Below are positions 1-8,921 of a stretch of DNA of 64,000 bases, in pieces; within the stretch, counting starts at the first letter, position 1; each line of letters opens with the position of its first letter. The position numbers were made by a program, and so were the translations under genes. The notes below the pieces were generated by a model. It was given only the letters and a program-made list of their open reading frames with translations, made no database searches and was not told where the DNA came from. The DNA comes from Aestuariispira ectoiniformans (GTDB lineage: Bacteria; Pseudomonadota; Alphaproteobacteria; UBA8366; Aestuariispiraceae): positions 2,559,588 to 2,623,587 of the forward strand of contig NZ_CP062788.1 in the NCBI RefSeq assembly GCF_025136295.1. Direction: 5' to 3'.

Positions 1-113
1 CCCGGTGGGAATGGCAGGGAATCGACTGGGATGATTATCCGAATGCGAGGCGCTGGTTCGATGAATTGTCTGCGCGCCCGGCTGTTGAAAAAGGCATGAA
101 TGTCCCTTCTTGA
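1..113 (+). CDS. Glutathione S-transferase family protein, C-terminal fragment
   Basis: The reading frame is open from the window edge and ends at TGA 111-113, so only the last 36 or so residues are visible. They include WQGIDWDDYPNARRWFDEL followed by SARPAVEKGM, the helical tail typical of the C-terminal domain of bacterial glutathione S-transferases (YfcG/YghU type). Such proteins conjugate or reduce substrates with glutathione in the cytoplasm. The N-terminal thioredoxin-like domain lies outside the window, so the subfamily cannot be given. The tRNA-Ser gene follows about 100 bp downstream with its own promoter. Confidence 0.75.
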   Translation, partial: RWEWQGIDWDDYPNARRWFDELSARPAVEKGMNVPS

Positions 114-155
114 AGGGGCTGATCAATAAAATTAAATTTGTATGACGTAAGGCCA

Positions 156-184
156 TTGACAGGTACCGTTCTGATGGGTACTAA
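156..184 (+). promoter_or_regulatory. Predicted sigma-70 promoter of the tRNA-Ser gene
   Basis: TTGACA (156-161), a 17-base spacer and TACTAA (179-184) match the -35/-10 consensus with ideal spacing. The -10 box ends 32 bases before the mature tRNA start, which fits transcription of a short 5' leader. This is pattern recognition only; the start site has not been mapped. Confidence 0.6.
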
Positions 185-216
185 CGCGCCTGCACCGCGA
201 GAGCGGACGCCGCCAT

Positions 217-305
217 GGAGAGGTGGCAGAGTGGTAATGCAGCGGATTGCTAATCCGTCACGGTGTAACAGTCGTGCCCGGGTTCGAGTCCCGGTCTCTC
301 CGCCA
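217..305 (+). tRNA. tRNA-Ser(GCU), CCA encoded
   Basis: A complete class II tRNA folds by eye. The acceptor stem GGAGAGG pairs with TCTCTCC (one G-T wobble), then discriminator G302 and encoded CCA at 303-305. The anticodon stem GCGGA/TCCGT closes the loop TTGCTAA, giving anticodon GCT (249-251), which reads AGC/AGU serine codons. The extra arm is long, as expected for tRNA-Ser, and the T arm contains GGTTCGAGTCC. A promoter lies upstream and a terminator hairpin starts 7 bases after the CCA. Confidence 0.97.
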
Positions 306-311
306 GAATTC

Positions 312-353
312 AAGGGGTTAGCTACCATATCGTGGCTAACCCCTTATTCTTTC
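312..353 (+). terminator. Intrinsic terminator of tRNA-Ser
   Basis: AAGGGGTTAGC (312-322) pairs perfectly with GCTAACCCCTT (335-345), an 11-bp stem, followed by the T-rich ATTCTTT. Its place directly after the tRNA fits a factor-independent terminator. Confidence 0.85.
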
Positions 354-395
354 GCCAAATAGTTTGGCGCTCGGTTTTCAAATAGTTTGGCACTC
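353..395. repeat. Short palindrome overlapping a near-identical direct repeat
   Basis: CGCCAAATAGTTTGGCG (353-369) is a perfect 7-bp inverted repeat around TAG. Overlapping it, CAAATAGTTTGGCGCTC (356-372) recurs as CAAATAGTTTGGCACTC (379-395), 16 of 17 identical, offset by 23 bases. It sits between the tRNA-Ser terminator and the AraC gene. It could be a regulator-binding site for that gene or a relic of recombination beside a tRNA. No integrase is nearby. Confidence 0.5.
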
Positions 396-536
396 ATACG
401 TCGTAATCCGCTCGCTTCTGGCTTCCTACACCGCTAACCTCCTATTGACTGTATAGGCCGTAAGTATTTATCAAATATAAAAAATATGGTTTGTGTCTTC
501 GCTGGGTGGCTGTGGTGAGGACGCAGGGAGCGGGGA

Positions 537-1517
537 ATGATGGCGATGCAGGAAAAGACACCTGTTAAAAGTGACCGGCAAAATCATAATGTGTTTGCTC
601 TGGATCTGAGTGATGGGGAGCTGTTGGAGGTTCCCGGTGCCCGTGGCCGATTGGGTGTTTCCCGCTTTGACAGCGGGCTTATACTCTATCGCGGTGAATT
701 TGAGGTCTATGACGACTGCACGCTGGCCGTATCCCCGTCACTGTCGGAACCCTGGCTCGGTGTCAGTATGCATATTGTTGGCGAATCCCTTGTGCATCTT
801 CCCAATGGAACAAAGTTTCAGCGCAGGCCGCTCGAGGCCGTTATCGACAGATTCGATATGACAGGCACGTCATACCAACTGAAGGGCGGTCAGGTCATCC
901 GCCATGTTGCGGCCGTTATGCCGCTGAAGCCACTGCTTAAGAGGTTGGATCGCGAGTATGTCGACAAACTGGATTCATTCGTCGACATAGATCAAGAGGT
1001 TTGTAAGGCGGAACCAATTCCAACCACCAATCGCCTGCGTTCTTTGGCTTCGCGATTGTTCTATCCCCTTGCAGAGGGACCTGCGCGGCAGATCAGGCTG
1101 GAGGGACTGGCGAATCTATATTTCTCCGAGGGGGTTGATTGCTTTGCCCAGCGGGATGGCAAGGCATCGGTGGATGAGGCTATTGATTGGGAAAAAGCCG
1201 GGCTGGATAACATTTTCGAGCGTATTCACAACGAATTGCATTCGCCGTTGTCCGTGGCGCAATTGGCAATCTCTGTTGGTATGGCTGAAAGCCGCCTCAA
1301 TCAGCTTTTTATCCGGGAAACGGGCCTCCGTTGTTCAGATTATATCCGCCGCGAACGCATGAATACCGCACAGAGGATGCTGGGCCACGGAGGGAATACG
1401 GTGAAGGAGGTGGCTGCCTCTGTCGGATATAGTCACGTGAGCAATTTTACACGGGCCTATCGGGATACGTTTGGCGAAACCCCGTCGCGGGCCCTGAGGA
1501 GAGCCCCAGGCACCTAA
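537..1517 (+). CDS. AraC-family transcriptional regulator
   Basis: The protein has 326 residues. The last 100 or so form the AraC DNA-binding domain: a first helix-turn-helix around LSVAQLAISVGMAESRLNQL (about 237-258) and a second around VKEVAASVGYSHVSNFTRAY (about 287-308), followed by the canonical FGETPSRALR. The N-terminal 220 residues match no effector domain I can name by eye. Start 537 is preceded by GGGAG; ATG codons at 540 and 546 are alternatives. No co-directional partner is adjacent, so targets are unknown. AraC proteins are usually effector-dependent activators. Confidence 0.9.
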   Translation: MMAMQEKTPVKSDRQNHNVFALDLSDGELLEVPGARGRLGVSRFDSGLILYRGEFEVYDDCTLAVSPSLSEPWLGVSMHIVGESLVHLPNGTKFQRRPLEAVIDRFDMTGTSYQLKGGQVIRHVAAVMPLKPLLKRLDREYVDKLDSFVDIDQEVCKAEPIPTTNRLRSLASRLFYPLAEGPARQIRLEGLANLYFSEGVDCFAQRDGKASVDEAIDWEKAGLDNIFERIHNELHSPLSVAQLAISVGMAESRLNQLFIRETGLRCSDYIRRERMNTAQRMLGHGGNTVKEVAASVGYSHVSNFTRAYRDTFGETPSRALRRAPGT

Positions 1518-1706
1518 GGCAGCATGACAGCCGACAATGCGACTTATATGGGGTGGATGTCCCTATAAATAGTGAACTAACAAAAAATCTGCTATTCTTG
1601 TTTCAGGGCAAAAGGCCCGGTTTTGGAAAAGTCCTTTTCCGGAAACGTGTGTCCTAATGGATGCGTAATGGACTGGCACCGGGCGAAGATGCTGAAAAGG
1701 TGCAAA

Positions 1707-2336
1707 ATGGCAGAGAAAACGATACGAGAAGCTGTGGCCGTTTTTCATGACGCGGAAAGCCTGCGGAATGCGGCCGATGAACTAATGCTGCATGGGTTTG
1801 ATCGCTCTGACCTCAGCCTGCTGGCTCCCCATCGGGAGGTCGAACGCAAGCTTGGCCATATGTATGACAAGGTGAGCGATATCGAGGATGAGCCCCGTGT
1901 TGCGACCCAGGCCTATATCGGTACGGATTCCATTACCGAGGGGAAAGCCTTCGCCGTTGGCGGCCTGTTCTTTGTCGGGGCGGTTTCGGCCATGGGCGCT
2001 ATTGTTGCCTCTGGTGGTACGATTGCCGCCGCCTTGATTGGCGCGGCGACAGTCGGGGGAGCAGGAGGCGTCATAGGTGCCTTGCTCGCGCGTTTCCTGG
2101 GGAAAAACCAGGCAGATCTGCTGAATGATCAAATTGAGCACGGCGGAATCCTGCTTTGGGTCCACACCAAGGACGAAGAGCATGAGAAACGCGCCGTGGA
2201 AATCCTGTCCAAAACCTCCGCGATTGACGTGCACGTCCATGATATGCCCGCCGTGAAGGATATGGGGGCCATCTATGGCTATCTGGACTGGCTCGCCGGG
2301 GTGCCAAAGCCCAAGGACAAGCCCGCAGAAGCCTGA
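1707..2336 (+). CDS. Membrane-associated protein with an N-terminal stress-protein-like domain
   Basis: A 209-residue protein. The frame opens earlier, but AAAGG sits six bases before ATG 1707, and the conserved-looking part starts there. Residues 5-40 (EAVAVFHDAESLRNAADELM, then FDRSDLSLL) resemble the N-terminal fold of the general-stress-protein/DUF1269 type that senses or binds through a ferredoxin-like domain. Residues about 85-130 are a glycine/alanine-rich hydrophobic segment that could cross the membrane twice, in glycine-zipper style. The C-terminal part returns to a soluble alpha/beta pattern (GGILLWVHTKDEEHEKRAVE). Exact function is unknown. It converges on fumC. Confidence 0.7.
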   Translation: MAEKTIREAVAVFHDAESLRNAADELMLHGFDRSDLSLLAPHREVERKLGHMYDKVSDIEDEPRVATQAYIGTDSITEGKAFAVGGLFFVGAVSAMGAIVASGGTIAAALIGAATVGGAGGVIGALLARFLGKNQADLLNDQIEHGGILLWVHTKDEEHEKRAVEILSKTSAIDVHVHDMPAVKDMGAIYGYLDWLAGVPKPKDKPAEA

Positions 2337-2357
2337 TTGCGACACGGCTCACCTACG

Positions 2358-2387
2358 GGTTGGTCCGAAGACTATTTCGGACCAACC
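2358..2387. terminator. Perfect 12-bp hairpin between convergent genes
   Basis: GGTTGGTCCGAA (2358-2369), loop GACTAT, then TTCGGACCAACC (2376-2387). It lies between the stress-like gene (+) and fumC (-), and its right arm covers the last fumC codons. Neither side has a real T tract, so it may be a 3' stabiliser or a weak bidirectional terminator. Confidence 0.5.
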
Positions 2388-3763
2388 ATTTCGTCTGGCC
2401 GGACCCAGTCATCAAACTGCTCCTCAGTCAGCAGTCCAAGAGATAGCGCGGCTTCCTTCAAAGTCGTATTTTCCCCATGCGCCTTCTTGGCGATCTTTGC
2501 CGCGTTATCATAGCCGATATGCGGGTTCAGGGCGGTGACCAGCATAAGCGACTGTTCCATCAATTGGGCAATGCGTTTGCGGTTGGGCTGGATACCCCCA
2601 ACGCAGTTTTCGGTAAAACTGACGGCGGCGTCCGACAGCAATCGAACGGATTGCAGCAGGTTATAAATCATGACCGGCTTGAAGACATTAAGCTCGAAAT
2701 GACCATTGGACCCGGCAACGGTAATGGCCGTGTGGTTCCCCATGACCTGGGCACAGACCTGCGTCAGCGCCTCGCATTGGGTCGGGTTGACCTTGCCGGG
2801 CATGATTGATGACCCGGGTTCGTTGGCAGGCAGGATCAATTCGCCCAGGCCGCTGCGCGGGCCGCTTGCGAGAAAGCGGATGTCATTGGCAATTTTCATG
2901 CAACTGACGGCCAATACGTTCAACACTCCTGACGCTTCGACGATTGCATCATGTGCCGCGAGGGCTTCAAATTTATTGCGCGCACTGGTGAAGGGCAGAT
3001 TGGTGATTTCGGCGACGGTTTCTGCGAATTTCGCGGCAAAGTCCGGGGCTGCATTCAATCCGGTACCGACAGCCGTGCCGCCCTGGGCCAGTTCCGACAG
3101 ACGGGGCAGAATATTTTTTGTCCGTTCCAATCCGAGTTCAATTTGCCGGGCATAGCCGGAAAACTCCTGGCCCAGCGTGATCGGCGTTGCATCCTGTGTG
3201 TGTGTTCGCCCGATTTTCACGATATCTGCGAATTGTGCCGATTTGGCCTGTAACGCTAGGAGCAGCGTTTCAAGAGCGGGCAGGAGCCTGCGGTTCACTT
3301 CCTCCACTGCGGCGATGGACATTGCGGTAGGGAAGCTGTCATTGGAACTTTGTCCATAATTTACATGGTCATTCGGGTGGACGGGCGTTTTGCTTCCAAT
3401 CTTGCCACCGAGAATTTCGATGGCCCGGTTGGCGATGACCTCGTTGACATTCATGTTTGTCTGGGTGCCGGACCCGGTCTGCCAGACAACCAGAGGGAAA
3501 TGATCCAGCAAGGTGCCGTCAATTACCTCGTCTGCAGCCTGCACAATGGCATTTGCGATTTTCTGATCCAACTTGTCGAGCTTGGCATTGGCGAGGGCCG
3601 CGGCCTTTTTCTGGATGCCGAAGGCGCGGATCAACGGGGCGGGCATGCGCTCTGTACCAATTTTGAAATTCTGCAGGGATCTTTGCGTCTGCGCGCCCCA
3701 ATATCTGTCGGCGGGAACCTCTATATTGCCCATCGTGTCGGATTCCATGCGAGTATCGCTCAT
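2372..3763 (-). CDS. fumC: Class II fumarate hydratase
   Basis: A 463-residue enzyme of usual FumC length that converts fumarate to malate in the TCA cycle without an iron-sulfur cluster. The fumarase/aspartase signature [17 protein letters not shown] carries the catalytic serine loop. Other family blocks visible are [19 protein letters not shown], the [20 protein letters not shown] substrate region and [20 protein letters not shown]. Start 3763 (MSDTRMESD) is preferred over the upstream GTG at 3781 because AAAGG lies eight bases before it. It is transcribed alone; the 230-bp region upstream separates it from a divergent membrane-protein gene. Confidence 0.97.
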   Translation of the reverse strand: MSDTRMESDTMGNIEVPADRYWGAQTQRSLQNFKIGTERMPAPLIRAFGIQKKAAALANAKLDKLDQKIANAIVQAADEVIDGTLLDHFPLVVWQTGSGTQTNMNVNEVIANRAIEILGGKIGSKTPVHPNDHVNYGQSSNDSFPTAMSIAAVEEVNRRLLPALETLLLALQAKSAQFADIVKIGRTHTQDATPITLGQEFSGYARQIELGLERTKNILPRLSELAQGGTAVGTGLNAAPDFAAKFAETVAEITNLPFTSARNKFEALAAHDAIVEASGVLNVLAVSCMKIANDIRFLASGPRSGLGELILPANEPGSSIMPGKVNPTQCEALTQVCAQVMGNHTAITVAGSNGHFELNVFKPVMIYNLLQSVRLLSDAAVSFTENCVGGIQPNRKRIAQLMEQSLMLVTALNPHIGYDNAAKIAKKAHGENTTLKEAALSLGLLTEEQFDDWVRPDEMVGPK

Positions 3764-3995
3764 GCTCGTCACCTTTCTCACGCTTATGACCTATTTGAAA
3801 TTGGGCTTTGGCCGTCGCAATAAAAGTCTTCTCAGAAGAATTAATGGGCAGGACGGGAGAATATCTTATTTGCTTGTTTCTTTCGATGGAAGTTAGGCCT
3901 TGGATACCAAGGCATAGGTGTATCGCTGAAAATCGTGTAGAATCCGGTTCTTCGCAAAGAAGACGGCCCTGTGGCAAATTGCTTGAGTGAAGTTT

Positions 3996-4715
3996 ATGTC
4001 AACGCAGCCTGACACCATTACCCCATTGCAGAGGCGACTGGAGGTCGCGCTGTGGCTGACGGGTCTATATGTCTGCGTGGTAGCGGTTGCACCGTTCCTG
4101 CTTCAGGACGAACAGATGGCGCTTGCGGATTGGGGATATTATCTGACCGGCTTTATCGCACCGTTGGTCTTTGCCTGGATTGTCGCTGTGGTCTTCATGC
4201 AACGCCGCCAGTTGGAAATGCAGGGGGATGCCCTGGATCGGCTGCGCGCGGAAGTAAACAAGTCTGCTCTGGGCCAGCGAGAGTTAAGTGCCCAACAGGA
4301 GAGGATTTCGAAGATGTCCCTGCAGGCCGCGCGGGTTGCGGCTATTGAGGGGTTTGAGGCTCGTCTCGAAGGCAAAATGGCCCAGCTGTATAACAAGCAG
4401 ATGAATCTGGTGAATTACTTTATCCAATATGCGGTGAAGTCCCGACATGAATCGCTCGGCAAGGACCCGCATTGGGATCAGATTTGTGAGTTTTACAAAG
4501 ACTATCTGCCTGTTTTGACGGACGACGTCTGGGTAAAGCTGGACGAGGTATACCGGACGGTAGATTTTTATGACGACATGAACCGTCAGGCACAGGCCTA
4601 TGGAAAGGGTTACGTCATCAACGCCGACATGCGGAACAGGGGTTTTCAACTCCAGAAGCTGCGTGAGGCGACGCAGGGCTATGCAAAATCACAATCCCGC
4701 GTCACCGGTCCCTGA
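3996..4715 (+). CDS. Uncharacterised two-TM protein with cytoplasmic coiled coil
   Basis: About 239 residues from ATG 3996; a GTG at 3987 is an alternative and the Shine-Dalgarno sequence is weak. Two hydrophobic segments lie at about residues 17-36 and 49-68, then a charged stretch of about 70-125 (RRQLEMQGDALDRLRAEVNK and on) that looks like a coiled coil. The rest is soluble, with aromatic motifs such as QMNLVNYFIQYAV and HWDQICEFYKDYLPVL. I do not recognise a family. It is divergent from fumC and converges on speE with a 9-bp gap. Confidence 0.6.
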   Translation: MSTQPDTITPLQRRLEVALWLTGLYVCVVAVAPFLLQDEQMALADWGYYLTGFIAPLVFAWIVAVVFMQRRQLEMQGDALDRLRAEVNKSALGQRELSAQQERISKMSLQAARVAAIEGFEARLEGKMAQLYNKQMNLVNYFIQYAVKSRHESLGKDPHWDQICEFYKDYLPVLTDDVWVKLDEVYRTVDFYDDMNRQAQAYGKGYVINADMRNRGFQLQKLREATQGYAKSQSRVTGP

Positions 4716-4724
4716 CTTTTCGAA

Positions 4725-5609
4725 CTAAAACCCCAGTTGCGTGCGCCACCAGGTCGGCAGTGCAAAGGCTGCTGTGTGGACGGCCGCGTTATAATGTTTT
4801 CCGGTCAACTCACGGAAGGGATGCCGATAGTCGAAAGCATCCTTCGTATAGAGGAAAAAGCCGAACTCAGCGCCCGGATACATGGGGACAATGGACCGGT
4901 ATCCGGCAACATGCGGGAAGAAATTGCCGGACCGCATGATTTCAAGCAGGCCTTTTTCCTCTTCGCTGCTGGTTTCCTGCAGGAAGCGGATTTTGTCCCG
5001 GCCAACGAAAATGCTGTCGGAATCAATGCAAACGCCATCGTCGGCAAGCACCGCCACCAATTTGTCCAGAAAGGCCTGTTTGAACAGGCTGGCCGATGGG
5101 CCGACCGGCTCGGTAATGTCCAGGAAGATCAGGTCGAATTGTTTGCCCTGGTCCAGGGCTTCGGCCACATAGTTGGCTGCATCGTCGCAGACGAGGGTGA
5201 CGCGGGGGTCGTCGTAGTCGCCATTCACGGCAAGATATTCGTTGCTGATTTCAATGACGCGTCGGTCGATTTCCGCCATCACCACTTCCGATACATGGTC
5301 GTGAACCAACAGCTCCCGCAAAAGGCCGCCGTCGCCGCCACCGATAATCAGGGCGTTGAGGTTTTTGCGTTCGCGGCCCAGTACCGGAACATGGACGGCC
5401 ATTTCGTGATAAATGAATTCGTCAGCCTGGGATGCCTGGATCAGGCCATCCAGAACCAGGACACGGCCGAATTCGGCGTGATCGTATACTTCAATAAGCT
5501 GAAAGGGGCTTTGTTCGCGATGCAGCAGCTTCATGTCCAGCGCATGGGTGAATCCCATCTGCGGCTCTTCATGCCACCAGTTGGCAAAGTCTGATTTTGC
5601 ATCGGTCAT
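4725..5609 (-). CDS. speE: Polyamine aminopropyltransferase (spermidine synthase)
   Basis: A 294-residue enzyme transferring the aminopropyl group of decarboxylated S-adenosylmethionine to putrescine. It shows the S-adenosyl-binding loop ALIIGGGDGGLLREL (about 86-100), the QADEFIYHEM block that binds substrate, and FDLIFLDITEPVGPS, equivalent to the catalytic aspartate loop (D-x-T/S-D/E-P-x-G-P). Start 5609 follows GGAGAG. No speD-like decarboxylase is adjacent, so the source of the aminopropyl donor is not shown here. It is divergent from a LysR gene across about 230 bp. Confidence 0.95.
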   Translation of the reverse strand: MTDAKSDFANWWHEEPQMGFTHALDMKLLHREQSPFQLIEVYDHAEFGRVLVLDGLIQASQADEFIYHEMAVHVPVLGRERKNLNALIIGGGDGGLLRELLVHDHVSEVVMAEIDRRVIEISNEYLAVNGDYDDPRVTLVCDDAANYVAEALDQGKQFDLIFLDITEPVGPSASLFKQAFLDKLVAVLADDGVCIDSDSIFVGRDKIRFLQETSSEEEKGLLEIMRSGNFFPHVAGYRSIVPMYPGAEFGFFLYTKDAFDYRHPFRELTGKHYNAAVHTAAFALPTWWRTQLGF

Positions 5610-5841
5610 GTTTGAAACTCTCCAGCCTTACAATTCGATTTCTGCCTATAAACGCGATGGGGAGGTCTGTCACGCCGTTAAATGGCGGTGTCGTCTTTCA
5701 GTTGATCAGGGTTCACCTAATGTTTGGTTGGCAAACCGCGATGTTGAGCGCAAACTGTTTGGGTTGTTTGCAATCTGGACAGGTCAATGGCCTGTGCAGT
5801 GTGAGTATTGGTAACCGGTGGTCGCAGGAGGGGCGTTTGAT

Positions 5842-6750
5842 ATGCGACATATGCCGAGCTTGAGTGCGTTGCGGGCCTTTGAGGCCGCCGCCAGAAAGTT
5901 GAGCTTTCGCCGTGCTGCTGAAGAGTTGAATGTGACGCATTCCGCCATCAGTCATCAGGTCCGGGGGCTGGAAGAAGGCTTGGGCGTGGCACTGTTCGAC
6001 CGGTCCGCGCGATCGGTGACCCTGACCGAAGAAGGGGCCTTCTATTTCCCGATTGTCCGGGACGCCTTTGACCGCATTGCGGAGGGCACACGCTTTCTGA
6101 CGGCGTCAGGCGCGCCAGGCGTGTTGACAGTTCAGGTTTACATCACAGTTGCAATGCGGTGGCTGGTTCCGCGTCTGCATGATTTTCATCGCCTGGAGCC
6201 TGGCGTGCAGGTGCGGCTGTCGACGTCCTATCTGGATTGGGAATTTGACCGCAGTGACGCTGATGTTGCCATTCTCTTTGTCAGAAAACAGCAACGGGAC
6301 CTGCACTATGTGTCCCTGTTCGATGGCCTGCTGACACCGGTTTGCTCGCCGTCTCTCCTGGATGGGCGGAAGATGTTCGGCAAGGCTGAGGATTTGTCAG
6401 ACTTCAATCTTTTGCGTGTCTACACGGCCCCGGATGAATGGGATGACTGGCTTGAAGCGGCAGGGGTGCCGGAACTCGCCTCAAAGTCGGGGCCGACCTT
6501 CGACAGTTATATTCTGGCAATTCAGGCAGCAATCGAAGGGCAGGGGGTCGCCTTGGTCAATGGCCCGTGGGCGCGGGAGGATATCCGCGCCGGGCGGCTT
6601 GTTAAACCCATCGACCGGGAGCTGCGGTATCCCGGTGCCTGGTGCATGGTGTGCAAGCGGGAGCGTCGAAACGAACAGGCGATAAAACGATTCCAGAGCT
6701 GGCTTCTCTCTCAGGTCGATTGCGACCCGGACATTAACGATTTGCGGTAG
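5842..6750 (+). CDS. LysR-family regulator, GcvA-like
   Basis: A 302-residue protein. The N-terminal winged helix reads LSALRAFEAAARKLSFRRAA, then VTHSAISHQVRGLEEGLGV, the pattern typical of the GcvA subgroup. The remaining 200 residues form the periplasmic-binding-like effector domain. ATG 5842 is chosen over GTG 5818 because AGGAGGGG lies eight bases before it. LysR proteins usually act on a divergent neighbour, here speE, but speE is seldom under such control, so the target is open. The histidine kinase downstream starts 136 bp later. Confidence 0.9.
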   Translation: MRHMPSLSALRAFEAAARKLSFRRAAEELNVTHSAISHQVRGLEEGLGVALFDRSARSVTLTEEGAFYFPIVRDAFDRIAEGTRFLTASGAPGVLTVQVYITVAMRWLVPRLHDFHRLEPGVQVRLSTSYLDWEFDRSDADVAILFVRKQQRDLHYVSLFDGLLTPVCSPSLLDGRKMFGKAEDLSDFNLLRVYTAPDEWDDWLEAAGVPELASKSGPTFDSYILAIQAAIEGQGVALVNGPWAREDIRAGRLVKPIDRELRYPGAWCMVCKRERRNEQAIKRFQSWLLSQVDCDPDINDLR

Positions 6751-6885
6751 CTTTCAGCTAGTTGCAGCGGTATGGTGGTTGTAATGATGAATTCTTGTGG
6801 CCATAGCTGGTTCAATGTTGCCAAAGGCAATAGGTTTGCCTCTTAATGGGGCGCGTGCTGTTGGGAGGCGGTATTTAGAGGTGGT

Positions 6886-8736
6886 ATGTTTGGGTTGCTG
6901 AATTCCATTCGGGCAAAGCTGTTGGCCGTGGTCTTGCCGCTTATTGCAGTGAGCATGATTTCGCTTTTCGCATTGCTTGAATACGCCAGCTATAGCGCGG
7001 CGGTGGGCGACCTGAAACAGCGCCTTCAGCAAAACACCCAGGTCCAGGCCCTGGCGCTTTCCAGCCCTCTGTGGAACTACGATATCCGCGCCATCGATCC
7101 GATTCTTCTGGCACTGGAACAGGATCCCGATTTCCTTTACGTCAAAGTTTATGATGTGACCGGCGAGGAAGTATCGTCGCTTGCTGCCGAAGGTCTAAGC
7201 GACGTCAAAGCGGCCTTCACCAAGACTTTGCCAATTGTCTATTCGGCGATCGACCATGAGGAGATTATCGGTTCGGTTACCGTGGCACTGCATGGCGAAC
7301 GTATGCGCAGGGAGGTCATCGACCGGTTACAGCGCAACGCCCTGATTCTTGTCATCCTGATGGCTGTGATCGTGGCGGCGACGGTTTTGGCGACGGAACG
7401 GACAATCGGCTATCCCCTGCGGGAGTTGATGAATTCCATCGAACTGGTCAAGTCCAGTGATATCCGCACTCCTGTGCAGTGGTCTTCCACGGACGAACTG
7501 GGGGAGGTGGTAAAGGCGTATAACGAAATGTTGCGCCTGCAGGCTGCTGCGGAAAAGGGGATGCGCGAGAGTGAGGAGCGCGCGCGCGAATCAGAGGCGC
7601 GGCTGCGTGATGCGGTGAACTCCATGTCGGACGGCTTTGCCCTGTTCGACGCGGACGACGGCTTGATGCTTTACAACAAGAAATTCCTCCAGATGGTCCC
7701 GCGTGCTGCCGTGACGATCCATGAAGGCGTGACCTATGAGGACATCATCAGGGCCAGCGTCGCGGCCGGGCATTATCCCGTTGCCCAGGGCCGTGAAGAG
7801 GAATTTATCGCCGAATGCCTTGTGATGCATAGCTCCTACGCGGAACCGGCGACGGTCCGCCTGGACGACGGCAGATGGATTTTGTGTACGGAGCATGGAA
7901 CCAGCAGCGGCGGCACGGTGGCGGTTCGCACTGATATCACCGAGTTGAAACAGCGTGAGATCGAGTTGCAACTGGCCAAGGAAGAGGCCGACGCCGCAAA
8001 CCAGGCAAAGTCCCGATTCCTTGCCAATATGAGCCATGAATTGCGGACGCCTTTGAATGCAATCCTGGGGTTTTCCGACATTATCCGGCAGGAGATGTTG
8101 GGCATCGTAGGCCAGCCACGCTACAAGGAATACGCCGACGACATTCATGTCAGCGGGCGGCATCTGCTGGACCTGATCAACGATATTCTGGACGTGTCCA
8201 AGATTGAGGCCGGTGCTTTCCGGCCCAATGATGAAAACCTGGATGTAGACCGCATTATTGATGATTGTCTGCGCCTTGTTGAACAGAAGGCTTCCCGCAA
8301 GAAGCTGGTGCTGGAACGTGAGCTGCCGAAAGGGTTGCCACAGCTTAAAGCCGACGAGCGTGCGGTGAAGCAGGTGCTGTTGAACCTTGTGAGCAACGCA
8401 GTGAAGTTCACGCCGAGCGAAGGAACAATTACCGTCGGGGCGCATGTGAATGGAAATAGCGAGTTCCAGATCAGTGTGTCGGACACCGGGCTTGGTATGA
8501 ATGAACAGGATGTCGAACTTGTCATGCAACCCTTTGGCCGGTTGGACAGCCCCTGGACCCAGTCAGAGGAAGGCACGGGGCTGGGATTGCCCTTGTCCGA
8601 TATGTTGATGAAGGCGCATGACGGCGAATTGAGGATTGATTCCTGTCCCGGTGAAGGTACGACGGTCTATGCCGTTTTCCCGGAGAATCGTATCGTCCCT
8701 TTTGACGATAAGGCTGCAGCGGCACAGTCTGCCTGA
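6886..8736 (+). CDS. Membrane sensor histidine kinase (HAMP-PAS-HisKA-HATPase)
   Basis: 616 residues. TM1 is at about 12-34, a periplasmic loop of about 115 residues follows, and TM2 at about 150-170. Then come a HAMP linker (about 172-225), a PAS-like domain (about 245-355, beginning VNSMSDGFALFDADD), and HisKA with SHELRTPLNAILG, phospho-acceptor His about 384. The N box is NLVSNAVKFTP (about 500), with G1 DTGLGM and G2 GTGLGLPLS. All catalytic motifs are intact, so it should autophosphorylate. No receiver domain and no response regulator are adjacent, making it an orphan kinase. GAGGT precedes the start. Confidence 0.93.
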   Translation: MFGLLNSIRAKLLAVVLPLIAVSMISLFALLEYASYSAAVGDLKQRLQQNTQVQALALSSPLWNYDIRAIDPILLALEQDPDFLYVKVYDVTGEEVSSLAAEGLSDVKAAFTKTLPIVYSAIDHEEIIGSVTVALHGERMRREVIDRLQRNALILVILMAVIVAATVLATERTIGYPLRELMNSIELVKSSDIRTPVQWSSTDELGEVVKAYNEMLRLQAAAEKGMRESEERARESEARLRDAVNSMSDGFALFDADDGLMLYNKKFLQMVPRAAVTIHEGVTYEDIIRASVAAGHYPVAQGREEEFIAECLVMHSSYAEPATVRLDDGRWILCTEHGTSSGGTVAVRTDITELKQREIELQLAKEEADAANQAKSRFLANMSHELRTPLNAILGFSDIIRQEMLGIVGQPRYKEYADDIHVSGRHLLDLINDILDVSKIEAGAFRPNDENLDVDRIIDDCLRLVEQKASRKKLVLERELPKGLPQLKADERAVKQVLLNLVSNAVKFTPSEGTITVGAHVNGNSEFQISVSDTGLGMNEQDVELVMQPFGRLDSPWTQSEEGTGLGLPLSDMLMKAHDGELRIDSCPGEGTTVYAVFPENRIVPFDDKAAAAQSA

Positions 8737-8921
8737 TTTTTCCTAATGTCTGGACAACGTCTGGACGGAAAGATAGAAAGCTTTCCTTCGCGTGTGATGA
8801 GTTGACTCTTGGTATGTAAATTTGTCTACTGCCGGGGTAGGCCAGTAGGGTGCCTTGCCGTGTCAGAATGCAAGGCGGCCTTATCGCCCGGGGCTTGGTG
8901 TGTTGGTGAGGGTAAGGTCCC

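Noticed and set aside
217-395. Prophage or genomic-island attachment at tRNA-Ser
   Set aside because: No integrase, phage gene or tRNA 3'-end duplicate was found; the repeats are too short for more than a note.
4737-5594. 285-codon plus-strand frame opposite speE
   Set aside because: Mirror of speE codon usage without domain similarity or a start signal.
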